A DNA stretch of 64,000 bases from Micromonospora sp. MP36 (GTDB lineage: Bacteria > Actinomycetota > Actinomycetes > Mycobacteriales > Micromonosporaceae): the NCBI RefSeq assembly GCF_008119785.1, contig NZ_VSFA01000019.1:1-64000 (forward strand), in the 5' to 3' direction. The notes beneath the pieces were generated by a model. That model was not told the origin of the DNA. It ran no database searches and saw only the letters and a program-made list of their open reading frames with translations. Every line of letters starts with the position of its first letter. Position 1 is the stretch's first letter. A program made the translations under genes and the position numbers. Shown in pieces: positions 52,098 through 60,940 of this stretch.

Positions 52098-53111
52098 ATG
52101 AAGGCGATCGTGTACGAAGGCAACGGGGACGTCTCGGTGCTCCAGGTGGCCGAGCGCCCGATCCCGGAGCCGGGCCCCGGCGAGGTGCTGGTGCGGATGG
52201 CCGTGTCCGGGGTGAACCCGACGGACTGGAAGGCCCGCCGGCAGTGGCCGCTCCCGGCCGGCTGGCAGATCCCCGGGCAGGACGGCGCCGGGGTGATCGA
52301 GGCGGTCGGCGAGGGCGTCGACCAGATCCTGATCGGTGCCCGGGTGTGGCTCTGGGAGGCCGCCTGGCAGCGGCCGTGGGGCACCGCCAGCGAATACACG
52401 GTCGTCCCGGTCCGGCACACGGTGCGGCTCGGTTCCGCCTCCTTCGACCTCGGCGCCTGCCTGGGCATCCCGTTCATGACCGCGCACCGCTGCCTCACGG
52501 CCGGCGAGTTCATGCCGGACAAGCTGCACGCGGGCGCGCTCAGCGGCCATGTGGTGCTGGTGCAGGGCGGGGCGGGCGCGGTGGGCAACGCCGCCATCCA
52601 GCTCGCCCGATGGGCCGATGCCTGCGTGATCACCACGGTGAGCAGCCCCGAGAAGGCGCAGCTCGCGGCGGCGGCCGGCGCCGACCTCGTGATCAACTAC
52701 CGCGAGCAGGACGTGGTCCAGGAGGTCCGCAAGCTCGCGCACGACGGGGTGCACACCATCGTCGAGGTCTCCGCGGCCCGCAACGCCGCCACCGACGTGC
52801 AGATCCTGCGGAACGGGGGTGCGGTGTGCGTCTACGCGGACGACGGCGGGTCCGAGGTGACGTTGCCGATCCGGGCGCTGATGGTGCCGAACGCGCGCTG
52901 GCAGTTCGTGCTGATCTACACCGCGCCGAAGGCGGCCAAGGCGCAGGCGGTGACCGACGTGGCGGCGGCGGTGGCGCAGGGGGCGATCCGGGTGGGCGAG
53001 GAGGCCGGGCTGCCGCTGCACCACTACCCGATGTCGGCGGCCCAGGCGGCGCACAAGGCGGTGGAGGACGGCGCGGTCGGCAAGGTGCTCATCGCCACGG
53101 CCGAGGCGTGA
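52098..53111 (+). CDS. MDR-superfamily NADPH quinone oxidoreductase
   Basis: 337 residues: MKAIVYEGNGDVSVLQVAER, SGVNPTDWKARRQ, GQDGAGVIEAVGEG, and the nucleotide motif VLVQGGAGAVGNAAIQLARW. It lacks the zinc-ligand pattern, so it is a quinone/enoyl reductase type using NADPH. Substrate unknown. Its promoter region (51927-52097) shows no other gene. Confidence 0.85.
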   Translation: MKAIVYEGNGDVSVLQVAERPIPEPGPGEVLVRMAVSGVNPTDWKARRQWPLPAGWQIPGQDGAGVIEAVGEGVDQILIGARVWLWEAAWQRPWGTASEYTVVPVRHTVRLGSASFDLGACLGIPFMTAHRCLTAGEFMPDKLHAGALSGHVVLVQGGAGAVGNAAIQLARWADACVITTVSSPEKAQLAAAAGADLVINYREQDVVQEVRKLAHDGVHTIVEVSAARNAATDVQILRNGGAVCVYADDGGSEVTLPIRALMVPNARWQFVLIYTAPKAAKAQAVTDVAAAVAQGAIRVGEEAGLPLHHYPMSAAQAAHKAVEDGAVGKVLIATAEA

Positions 53112-53172
53112 CAACGCGAAACGGATTTCGCTGACATCAGGACAGAGGCGAACAAGTTTCGCGACAATGAAC

Positions 53173-53192
53173 ATGCGGGTCGCCCCGCATGG
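53173..53192. terminator. Hairpin after the MDR gene
   Basis: catgcggg and cccgcatg (within 53173-53192) pair around a short loop, about 60 bp after the MDR stop. The rest of 53112-53298 has no gene. Confidence 0.5.
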
Positions 53193-53298
53193 ACGGGCGG
53201 CCCCGGCGCGGTGCGAACGCCGGGACCGCCCTCTGGGGAGGGATGCCCATGAGGAGGACGAAGTCCCTACCCGTCCAGCGACGGTACGCCGGAAAGTG

Positions 53299-54948
53299 TT
53301 ACGGCGCGGCCAGTTCGCGTACCTCGAGCCCGCCCTCGGCGTAGCGGGAGCGCACCACCTTCTTGTCGAACTTGCCGACGCTGGTCTTCGGGACGGCGTC
53401 GATGAACGCCCAGCGCTCCGGCAACTGCCAGCGGGCCACCGACTTCGCCAGGAAGTCCCGCAGCTCCTCGGCGGTGACCGAGGCGCCCTCCCGGACCACC
53501 ACGGTGGCCAGCGGCCGCTCGTCCCAGCGCTCGTCCGGTACGCCCACCACGCACGCCTCCAGCACCGCCGGGTGCGCCATCAGGGCGTTCTCCAGCTCGA
53601 CCGAGGAGATCCACTCCCCGCCCGACTTGATCACATCCTTGGCCCGGTCGGTGAGCGTGATGTAGCCGTCCGGCGAGAGCATGCCGACGTCGCCGGTCCG
53701 CAGCCACCCGTCCCGGAACTTCTCCTCGTCCGGGGCCCCGCCTCCGACGTACCGGGCGGTCACCCACGGCCCGCGGACCTCCAGCTCGCCCACGGAGGTC
53801 CCGTCGGCGGGCAGCGGCTCGCCCAGCGGGCCGACGATGCGCGCGGCGACCCCGGCCGGGATCCGGCCCTGGGTGTAGCGGTAGCGCCAGGCCGTCTCGC
53901 CGGTCGCGCCGGCCGGCGGCCGGGAGACCGAGCCCAGCGGGGACATCTCGGTCATCCCCCAGGCGTGGATCACCTCGATGCCGTGCCGGTCGTGGAAGGC
54001 ATGCATCAGCGCCGGCGGGCAGGCCGAGCCGCCGACGATCACCTCCTTGAGCGACGAGGTGTCGACATCGTGACTGTCCAGGTAGGCCAGCAAGTCGGTC
54101 CAGATGGTGGGGACCGCGCCGGCCAGGGTGGGGCGCTCGGCGGCGATCATCGCGGCGATCGGCTCGGCCTGGAGGAACCGGTCCGGCATGATCAGCGACG
54201 CGCCGGAGAGGAACGCCGCGTACGGCAGACCCCAGGACATCGCGTGGAACATCGGCACAATGGCCAACTCCCGGTCGGTCGGGCCGAGCCCGAAGCCCTC
54301 CGGCATGCAGATCTGGAGCGAGTGCAGGTAGATGGAGCGGTGCGAGTAGGCGACCCCCTTGGGGTTGCCGGTGGTCCCGGAGGTGTAGCAGAGCGCGGCG
54401 GCGTCGCGCTCGTCCACCTCGGGCCAGTCGTAGACGTCCGGCCGGTCGGCCAGCAGGGCGTCCCAGTGGTGTACGACGATCCGGTCGCCGGCCGCCGCCA
54501 GCAGCGGCGCCGGGTCCCCGCCGCCGACCACCACCACGTGCCGCACCGTGGTCAACTGCCCAATCACCCGGGCCAGCAGCGGGATCAGCGTCGAGTCGAC
54601 CAGCACCACCCGGTCCTCGGCGTGGTTGCCGATGTAGGCGATCTGGTCCGGGAAGAGCCGGAGGTTGAGGGTGTGCAGCACCGCGCCCATGCTCGGCACG
54701 GCGAAGTAGGCCACCAGGTGCTCGTTGTTGTTCCACATGAAGGTGGCGACCCGCTCGTCGCCGGTCACCCCGCACTCGTCGCGCAGCGCGTGGGCCAGCC
54801 GGGCGGCGGTCCGCCCGACCTCGGCGTACGTCATCCGACGGGGCTCTGCGCCGGTCCAGGTGACGACCTCCGCCGTGCCGTGCACGGTGGAGCCGTGTTC
54901 GAGGATCCGGGCGACCTGGAGGGGGGCGTCCATCATCGTGCTACGCAT
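53299..54948 (-). CDS. Long-chain fatty acid-CoA ligase
   Basis: 549 residues with acyl-adenylate motifs: the P-loop CYTSGTTGNPKGV, HAWGMTEMSPLG, GWLRTGDVGMLSPDGYI, and the C-terminal lid Lys region KTSVGKFDKKVVR. It activates fatty acids with ATP and CoA. ATG 54948 is the first of three clustered Met codons; no clear RBS. It is divergent from the Nudix gene (83 bp). Confidence 0.9.
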   Translation of the reverse strand: MRSTMMDAPLQVARILEHGSTVHGTAEVVTWTGAEPRRMTYAEVGRTAARLAHALRDECGVTGDERVATFMWNNNEHLVAYFAVPSMGAVLHTLNLRLFPDQIAYIGNHAEDRVVLVDSTLIPLLARVIGQLTTVRHVVVVGGGDPAPLLAAAGDRIVVHHWDALLADRPDVYDWPEVDERDAAALCYTSGTTGNPKGVAYSHRSIYLHSLQICMPEGFGLGPTDRELAIVPMFHAMSWGLPYAAFLSGASLIMPDRFLQAEPIAAMIAAERPTLAGAVPTIWTDLLAYLDSHDVDTSSLKEVIVGGSACPPALMHAFHDRHGIEVIHAWGMTEMSPLGSVSRPPAGATGETAWRYRYTQGRIPAGVAARIVGPLGEPLPADGTSVGELEVRGPWVTARYVGGGAPDEEKFRDGWLRTGDVGMLSPDGYITLTDRAKDVIKSGGEWISSVELENALMAHPAVLEACVVGVPDERWDERPLATVVVREGASVTAEELRDFLAKSVARWQLPERWAFIDAVPKTSVGKFDKKVVRSRYAEGGLEVRELAAP

Positions 54949-55019
54949 GGGTAACAAGCTAGTGGCGCCGGTCACACCACGGAAGCCCCGGAACGACCGA
55001 CCCGACAACGGAAACTGCG

Positions 55020-55025
55020 TAGATT
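55020..55025 (+). promoter_or_regulatory. -10 box placing a leaderless start on the Nudix gene
   Basis: TAGATT at 55020-55025 ends 6 nt before GTG 55032, so transcription would start at or beside the start codon. No Shine-Dalgarno precedes the GTG, consistent with leaderless translation. Confidence 0.5.
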
Positions 55026-55031
55026 GTCCGG

Positions 55032-55523
55032 GTGAGTATCTCGTGGGCCGACTCGTATGTGGGGCAGCTGCGCGCCCTGGCCGGTGACCGCACCCTCATG
55101 TTCGTCGGGGCCCGCGCCGTGGTCCGGGACAACGCCGCCCGGGTGCTGCTGATCCAGCGCTCCGACAACGGCCAGTGGGCGATGCCGGCCGGCGCGATGG
55201 AACTGGGCGAGTCGATCGCCGACTGCGCGGTCCGGGAGGTCCGCGAGGAGACCGGGCTGCGTGCCCTGCGGGTCAGCGCCTTCGCCCTCTACACCGGCCC
55301 CGACCGCACCCACACCAACATGTACGGCCACACGTACCAGGTATTCACCACGGCGTTCCGGGTGGACGAGTGGGACGGCGAGTTGGCCCGGGTGACCGAC
55401 GAGACCAGCGACGCCGCCTTCTTCCACCCGGAGGAGCTGCCCAACCCGCTCTCCGCCAGCGTCATCGAGACCCTCGCCGACCTGGACGTCTTCGAGCAGA
55501 CCAACCGGCTGATCCTCAAGTAG
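55032..55523 (+). CDS. Nudix hydrolase
   Basis: 163 residues. The Nudix box runs from Gly of GAMELGE to GL of REVREETGL, with all conserved Glu/Arg positions of the GX5EX7REUXEEXGU pattern. It hydrolyses a nucleoside-diphosphate derivative; substrate unknown. GTG start, probably leaderless. Confidence 0.9.
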   Translation: MSISWADSYVGQLRALAGDRTLMFVGARAVVRDNAARVLLIQRSDNGQWAMPAGAMELGESIADCAVREVREETGLRALRVSAFALYTGPDRTHTNMYGHTYQVFTTAFRVDEWDGELARVTDETSDAAFFHPEELPNPLSASVIETLADLDVFEQTNRLILK

Positions 55524-55556
55524 CCCGGGCCACCCGAGGACCAGCCGGTCCCAGCA

Positions 55557-56450
55557 TCAGGCCGCCGGCGGCTCCACGTAGCGGAACCAGACGTCGGCGT
55601 CGGCGCGGTCGCTGCGCCACTGCGGGCTGGGCGTGGTCACCGTGCCGTGCACGGCGAAGGTCTGGTCGGCCGTGCCGGCCGGAGCCACCATCGGGATGCT
55701 GATCGAGGCGGTCCCGCCCGCGGCCAGCGGACCCGCGGTGCAGACCACCAGGTTGCCGGACAGATCGCACTGCCAGTTGGTGTTACCGGCGGGCGGGGCG
55801 ATGTCGGGCGTGACGCCCGCCGGCATCTCGACGGCCAGCCGCAGCTCGGCCGCCTCACCCGTGCCGTCGTTGCGGACCGTGAAGGTGGGGTTGATGGAGC
55901 CGCCTGTGGTGGCCACCTCCGTCTCCGTCCACGGCCCGCCGTCCGGGCCGGGCAGCAGGCTCAGGTCGGGCAGGTAGGCGTACGTGGCGGCGGCCTCGTC
56001 GGTGTTGTTGGTCCGGGTGGCCTCCCGGGCGCTGGTCGACGCCGTGGCGGCCAGGACGGCAACCGTGCCCGCCGGGGCGGCGGGCAGTTCGAGGTACATC
56101 CTGAGCGGCTCCGCCGATCCACCAGCGGCCACCGGGCCGTAGATGTTTGTGCACACGAAGGTGCTGTAGTCGCAGGACCAGCTCGGGTCTCCGACGATCC
56201 GGCTGCCGGCCGGCGCCTTGATCGCGACGGTGATGTCCTCGACCCCCGCCGCGCCGATGTTGTCCACGGCGGCGACCAGGCGTACCCGGGCGCCGGTCGA
56301 GGTGATCATCGCGCTGGTCGTGGTGAGGGTGAGCTGGAGGTCGGCCCGGGGAGGCGGGGCCGCCGCGGCCGGCGCGGCCGGCAGGAGCGCGGCCGAGGCG
56401 GCGAGGGAGAGCAGGGCGAGTCCGGTACGCAGGGTGCGGTGGGAGGTCAT
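55557..56450 (-). CDS. Secreted protein with CARDB/DUF11-like repeats
   Basis: 297 residues: a signal peptide (TGLALLSLAASAALLPAAPA) and two immunoglobulin-like repeats (LVAAVDNIGAAGVEDITVAI; TFTVRNDGTGEAAELRLAVE), each with a Cys pair (WSCDYSTFVC; WQCDLSGNLVVC). It is probably an extracellular adhesion/structural protein. ATG 56450 has GAGGGA upstream; there is no anchor. Confidence 0.82.
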   Translation of the reverse strand: MTSHRTLRTGLALLSLAASAALLPAAPAAAAPPPRADLQLTLTTTSAMITSTGARVRLVAAVDNIGAAGVEDITVAIKAPAGSRIVGDPSWSCDYSTFVCTNIYGPVAAGGSAEPLRMYLELPAAPAGTVAVLAATASTSAREATRTNNTDEAAATYAYLPDLSLLPGPDGGPWTETEVATTGGSINPTFTVRNDGTGEAAELRLAVEMPAGVTPDIAPPAGNTNWQCDLSGNLVVCTAGPLAAGGTASISIPMVAPAGTADQTFAVHGTVTTPSPQWRSDRADADVWFRYVEPPAA

Positions 56451-56607
56451 GACGTCCCTCGTTCGCAGGGAGCCGCACCGGCGGCCGTCGGCCGGCGGTA
56501 CGGCACGGCCGACGCCCCCGTCGACGGCGGCCGGGCGACCGCGCGATGACGGTCCCACCCGTATGGACGTCGATCGACCTCATTCCGTTACATGATCCAA
56601 CCGGCGG

Positions 56608-58284
56608 TCAGAGCATCGTCTGGGACTTGGCCTCCATCTCGGCGGCGGCCTCCTCCTTCGACTCCTTGGCCAGGGGCTTGCCGCCGGGCGCGGCTGCCTT
56701 CCCGCCCAGCGGATCCGCGCCGCCGGTGGCGCCCTGCGGGCCGGTGCCGCGCAGCTGATGGTTCGGCAGGGCCAGGGTCACCAGCACCGCGACGATGGCG
56801 ATCAACCCGGTGGTCAGGAAGACCAGGTGCAGCGACTCGACGAACGCGGCCTGGATCGCGGCGCGGACCGGTCCGGGCAGGGCGAGGATCGTCCCCGGTT
56901 CGTTGATCGAGATGTGCGCCCCGCCCCGAGCCGCCACGATGGCCCGCTCAGCGGGCGGCAGCTGCGCGATGGCGGGCGGCAGCCGGTCGGCGAGCTGGTG
57001 GGTGAGCTGCGACGAGAGCACCGCGCCGAGGATGGCGACCCCGAACGAGCCGCCCAGCGAGCGGAAGAAGGTCGCCGAGGAGGTGCCGGCACCCAGGTCC
57101 CGCGGGTGCACCGCGTTCTGCACGGCCAGGATCAGCGACTGCATGCACAGGCCCAGCCCGACGCCGATCACCACCATGTAGCCGAAGGCCGCCCAGAGCG
57201 AGCTGGTCACCTGGAGCTGCCGGAAGAGCAGCATGCCGGCGACCAGCACCGCCGAGCCGGTCACCGGGAACCACTTGTAGCGGCCCCTCCGGCTCATCGC
57301 CCGGCCGGTGAGCACCGAGGTGACGATGATGCCGGCCATCATCGGCAGCATCAGCAGGCCGCTGCGGGTCGGCGAGGCGCCCTTGACGATCTGGAGGTAC
57401 AGCGGGATGAAGATGATCGACCCGAACATCACCAGACCGAGCACGAAGCCCGCCGCGTTGGCCAGGCTGAACGTTCGGGTACGGAACAGCCGCAGCGGCA
57501 GGATCGGCTCACGTACCCGAGCCTCCTGGAGCACGAAGAGGGTGCCCAGCACCGCACCGGCCGCGAACAGCCCGATGATCACGCCGGAGCCCCAGGCGTA
57601 CTGGCTGCCGCCCCAGCTCAGCGCCAGCAGCAGGCTGCTCACGCCGGCGACCAGCAGCACCGCCCCGGTCCAGTCGATGGAGTGTTCCCGCCGCTGGAAC
57701 GGGATCAACCGCATCACGTGGTAGCAGACCACGATCGCCAGGATCGCCAGCGGCACGTTGATGTAGAAGATCCAGCGCCAGTTGGTCTCCGCGAAGTAGC
57801 CGCCGACCAGCGGACCGGCCACCGAGGAGATCCCGAAGACCGCGCCGAAGAGGCCCTGGTAGCGCCCACGTTCGCGGGGCGTGACCACGTCCGAGATGAT
57901 CGTGAACGCCAGCGTCATCAGACCGCCGGCGCCCAGCCCCTGCACACCCCGGGTGACGATCAACTGGGTCATGTTCTGGGACAGACCGGCCAGCAGCGAG
58001 CCGAGCAGGAACGTGCCGATCGAGAAGAGGAACACCGGGCGTCGGCCGTACAGGTCGGCCATCTTCCCGTACAGCGGGGTGGAGGCGGTGGAGGCGAGCA
58101 GGTAGGCGGTGACCACCCACGAGTAGTGGTTGATCCCGCCCAGCTGGCCGACGATGGTCGGCAGCGCCGTACCGACGATGGTCTGGTCGAGCGCCGCCAG
58201 CAGCATGCCGGTCATCAGACCGAACATCAGCAGGCGGATCTGGCGGGCGTGCAGCAGGGGACGACCGTTGGCCTGGGCAGTCAT
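56608..58284 (-). CDS. DHA2-family drug/proton antiporter (MFS)
   Basis: 558 residues with 14 membrane spans and the QacA/EmrB signatures LAALDQTIVGTALPTI, YLLASTASTPLYGKMADLYG and GLFGAVFGISSVAGPLVGG. The cytoplasmic tail is acidic/Ala-rich (AKESKEEAAAEMEAKSQ). It exports cationic or lipophilic drugs or lipids. ATG 58284. A long hairpin separates it from the upstream DJ-1 gene. Confidence 0.92.
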   Translation of the reverse strand: MTAQANGRPLLHARQIRLLMFGLMTGMLLAALDQTIVGTALPTIVGQLGGINHYSWVVTAYLLASTASTPLYGKMADLYGRRPVFLFSIGTFLLGSLLAGLSQNMTQLIVTRGVQGLGAGGLMTLAFTIISDVVTPRERGRYQGLFGAVFGISSVAGPLVGGYFAETNWRWIFYINVPLAILAIVVCYHVMRLIPFQRREHSIDWTGAVLLVAGVSSLLLALSWGGSQYAWGSGVIIGLFAAGAVLGTLFVLQEARVREPILPLRLFRTRTFSLANAAGFVLGLVMFGSIIFIPLYLQIVKGASPTRSGLLMLPMMAGIIVTSVLTGRAMSRRGRYKWFPVTGSAVLVAGMLLFRQLQVTSSLWAAFGYMVVIGVGLGLCMQSLILAVQNAVHPRDLGAGTSSATFFRSLGGSFGVAILGAVLSSQLTHQLADRLPPAIAQLPPAERAIVAARGGAHISINEPGTILALPGPVRAAIQAAFVESLHLVFLTTGLIAIVAVLVTLALPNHQLRGTGPQGATGGADPLGGKAAAPGGKPLAKESKEEAAAEMEAKSQTML

Positions 58285-58328
58285 TCGCCGTTCTTTCCCA
58301 CGTCCCGCAGAACATGCCCCTAAAACCG

Positions 58329-58389
58329 GTTGATCATGAAGTTGGCGGCGATGTCGATCTCCGCGGCCGCCGCCAACCTCATGATCAAC
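58329..58389. terminator. Long 22-bp hairpin after the DJ-1/PfpI gene
   Basis: Arm gttgatcatgaagttggcgg plus cg (58329-58350) pairs with 58368-58389 with a single mismatch, loop 17 nt. It lies 13 bp past the stop of the minus-strand gene (58402). It is much longer and more AT-containing than the other terminators here and may be an interspersed repeat. Confidence 0.75.
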
Positions 58390-58401
58390 GAAAGACGGCG
58401 G

Positions 58402-58950
58402 TCAATGCCGGCCCTCGGCGAACTCCTCGACGAGCTTGGCGCAGAACGCCGGCAGGTCGTCCGGCTTGCGGCTGCTCACCAGGCCGTTGTCGGTGACCAC
58501 CTCCTCATCGACCCAGGCCGCGCCGGCGTTGGTGAGGTCGGTACGCAGGCTCGGCCACGAGGTGATCCGGCGGCCGCGCACCACGTCCGCCTCGACCAGC
58601 GTCCACGGGCCGTGGCAGATCACCCCGACCGGCTTGCCGGCCGTGAAGAACGACTTCACGAACCGGACCGCGTCCGGGTCGGTGCGCAGGAAATCCGGAT
58701 TGGCCACGCCGCCGGGCAGCACCAACCCGTCGTACGCCCCGGCGTCCGCCTCCTTCGTCGTCACGTCCACCTCGTACGTCCGGCTCTGGTCCAGGTGGTT
58801 GACGGACTGGATCGAACCGGGCCGCACCGAGACCAGCTCGACCCGCGCGCCGGCCTTCTCCACCGCCTCGCGGGGCATCGTGTACTCGACCTCCTCGACG
58901 CCGTCGGCGGCCAGGAAGGCGATGCGCTTGCCCTGCAGTGTCGCTGCCAT
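58402..58950 (-). CDS. DJ-1/PfpI-family protein
   Basis: 182 residues: IAFLAADGVEEVEYTMPREA, the GLVLPGGVANPDFLR loop, and the nucleophile elbow VICHGPW (Cys). The family includes glyoxalase/deglycase-like stress proteins and YhbO/PfpI. Activity not proven. The ATG has GGAGAGG upstream. It is divergent from the hldE-like gene. Confidence 0.9.
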   Translation of the reverse strand: MAATLQGKRIAFLAADGVEEVEYTMPREAVEKAGARVELVSVRPGSIQSVNHLDQSRTYEVDVTTKEADAGAYDGLVLPGGVANPDFLRTDPDAVRFVKSFFTAGKPVGVICHGPWTLVEADVVRGRRITSWPSLRTDLTNAGAAWVDEEVVTDNGLVSSRKPDDLPAFCAKLVEEFAEGRH

Positions 58951-59083
58951 GGTGGTCTCTCCTCTCCAGGGGGCTCGGACAATCCGTGCCCGGGCTCAAG
59001 CGGGCGAAACCGGACGCCGGACGTGGTTCGGACCGCACCGGTGGGCAGGTTTGGCCGGACCGGCTCGGGGGACCCGGAGGGAC

Positions 59084-60940
59084 ATGGCAGGAGCAGCAGC
59101 CGAAGAGCGCCGGCTCGCCAAAGTGGTGGAGAGCTGGCAGGGGCGTCCCGTGCTGATCATCGGGGACGCCATGCTGGACGAGTGGCGGTTCGCGGAGTCC
59201 GAGCGGCTCTGCCGGGAGGCCCCCGCTCCGGTCCTCACCCTGCGCCGACGTACCTCCGCCGCCGGTGGCGCGGCGAACACGGCGGTCAACGTCTCCGCCC
59301 TCGGTGGTCGGGCCGTGCTGGTGGCGCCGGTCGGGGCCGACGCGGCCGGCGACGAACTGCACGACTGCCTCGACCGGGCGGGCGTCTGGGACCGGACGGT
59401 CAACCAGCCCGGGCGGCAGACGCCGGTGAAGCGGCGGATGCTGGCCGGCAACCAGATCCTGCTCCGCGAGGACTCCGGCGAGCCGGAGGACCCGCTCGAC
59501 GACGGCGGGGTGGCCCACCTGCTCACCGCGCTGCACTGCGCGACCGAGGAGCTGAAGGCCGTCGCTGGTGGGCGGCCGCTCACCCTGGTCGTCTGCGACT
59601 ACGGCCTGGGCGCGCTGCCCCGGGCGGTCCGCGCCTGGCTGGTCGCCAACCGGGACCGCTACGCCACCGTGGCCCTCGACGCGCACGACCTGGCCGACTG
59701 GCGCGGCCTCAACCCGACCGTGGTGACCCCGAGCTTCGCCGAGGCGACCCGCCTGCTGGCCCGGGCCGCCGTGGGCTTCGGCGGCGGCAGCCGTACCGCC
59801 GCGCGCGGCACCACGGCCGGTGACCTGCACCTGGACCACCCGGCCGATCCGGTCGACGGCCCCTCTGAGCTGGTCGTGGGCGCGGCGCCGGGCGGCGCGG
59901 GCGAGCGGATCGCCGGCACCCCGCACCCCACCTCCGGCGCACCGTCGACCGACCAGGCCGGCGCGGCCGGCCCCGGCCCGACCGGCGAGCCCACCCCCGG
60001 CGAGGAGCGCGTCGCGCTGACCGGGGACGGCGTCAGCGTGACCGGCACCGGCGTCACCGTGAACGCGGCGGCCGGCGACGGCGTGGACCGGGCCATGCTG
60101 GCCGAGTCGCGCCTGGCCGAGCTGCGCGCGCACACCGGTGCGGACGTGGTGGCGGTGACCCTGGACACCGAGGGCGCGGTCGTCGGCGGGGCCGACGGCG
60201 AGCCCCGACGCAGCCACAGCACCCCGGTGCCGGCCAGCCACGCCGTGGGCGCCGGGGACGCGTACCTCGCCGCGATGACCCTGGCGCTGGCGGCGGACGC
60301 GAGCCTGCCCACCGCCGCCCAGCTCGCGCAGCTCGCCGCCACCATCACGGTCTCCGACACCGGCACCTGCGTCTGCCGGCGGGAGGACCTGCTGGGCGCG
60401 CTGGGCGCCGGCCCGGAGCAGACCGGCCACCCGAGCCTGGTCGGCGCCGAGGAGCTGAGCGCGATCGTCGAGGAGCACCGCCGGGCGGGGCGCTCGATCG
60501 TCTTCACCAACGGCTGCTTCGACGTGCTGCACCCGGGGCACGTCCGCTACCTGACCCAGGCCCGCGCGCTGGGCGACCTGCTGGTCGTGGCGGTCAACTC
60601 GGACGACAGCGTACGGCGGCTCAAGGGGCCGGACCGGCCGGTGAACCCGGTCGAGGACCGGGCCGCGCTGCTGGCCGCCCTGGAGTGCGTGGACCACGTG
60701 GTGGTCTTCGAGGAGGACTCCCCGGCGGCGCTGATCGAGGCGGTCCGTCCGGACGTCTACGTCAAGGGCGGCGACTACCCGCCGGAGATGGTCCCGGAGG
60801 CGCCGCTGGTCCGCCGGCTGGGCGGGCAGGTGCGCACCCTCGGGTACGTGCCGGACCGCTCCACCTCGGCGATCATCGACCGGATCCGGGCCCACTCGGT
60901 CACGCCCACCGTCGGTGGCAGTACGGGCAGGCCGGCGTGA
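59084..60940 (+). CDS. hldE: HldE-like bifunctional heptose kinase/adenylyltransferase
   Basis: 618 residues. The N-terminal PfkB kinase part has GDAMLDEW, SAAGGAANTAVNVSALGG and, at its end, the catalytic HAVGAGDAY (~386-394). The C-terminal nucleotidyltransferase part (~460-618) has TNGCFDVLHPGHVRYL with HxGH at ~483-486. The pair makes ADP-heptose from heptose 7-phosphate via the 1,7-bisphosphate (the GmhB step is not seen). Unusual: residues ~231-333 are a Gly/Pro/Ala/Thr low-complexity insert inside the kinase domain. ATG 59084 has GGAGGG. Its TGA overlaps the GT2 gene. Confidence 0.85.
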   Translation: MAGAAAEERRLAKVVESWQGRPVLIIGDAMLDEWRFAESERLCREAPAPVLTLRRRTSAAGGAANTAVNVSALGGRAVLVAPVGADAAGDELHDCLDRAGVWDRTVNQPGRQTPVKRRMLAGNQILLREDSGEPEDPLDDGGVAHLLTALHCATEELKAVAGGRPLTLVVCDYGLGALPRAVRAWLVANRDRYATVALDAHDLADWRGLNPTVVTPSFAEATRLLARAAVGFGGGSRTAARGTTAGDLHLDHPADPVDGPSELVVGAAPGGAGERIAGTPHPTSGAPSTDQAGAAGPGPTGEPTPGEERVALTGDGVSVTGTGVTVNAAAGDGVDRAMLAESRLAELRAHTGADVVAVTLDTEGAVVGGADGEPRRSHSTPVPASHAVGAGDAYLAAMTLALAADASLPTAAQLAQLAATITVSDTGTCVCRREDLLGALGAGPEQTGHPSLVGAEELSAIVEEHRRAGRSIVFTNGCFDVLHPGHVRYLTQARALGDLLVVAVNSDDSVRRLKGPDRPVNPVEDRAALLAALECVDHVVVFEEDSPAALIEAVRPDVYVKGGDYPPEMVPEAPLVRRLGGQVRTLGYVPDRSTSAIIDRIRAHSVTPTVGGSTGRPA

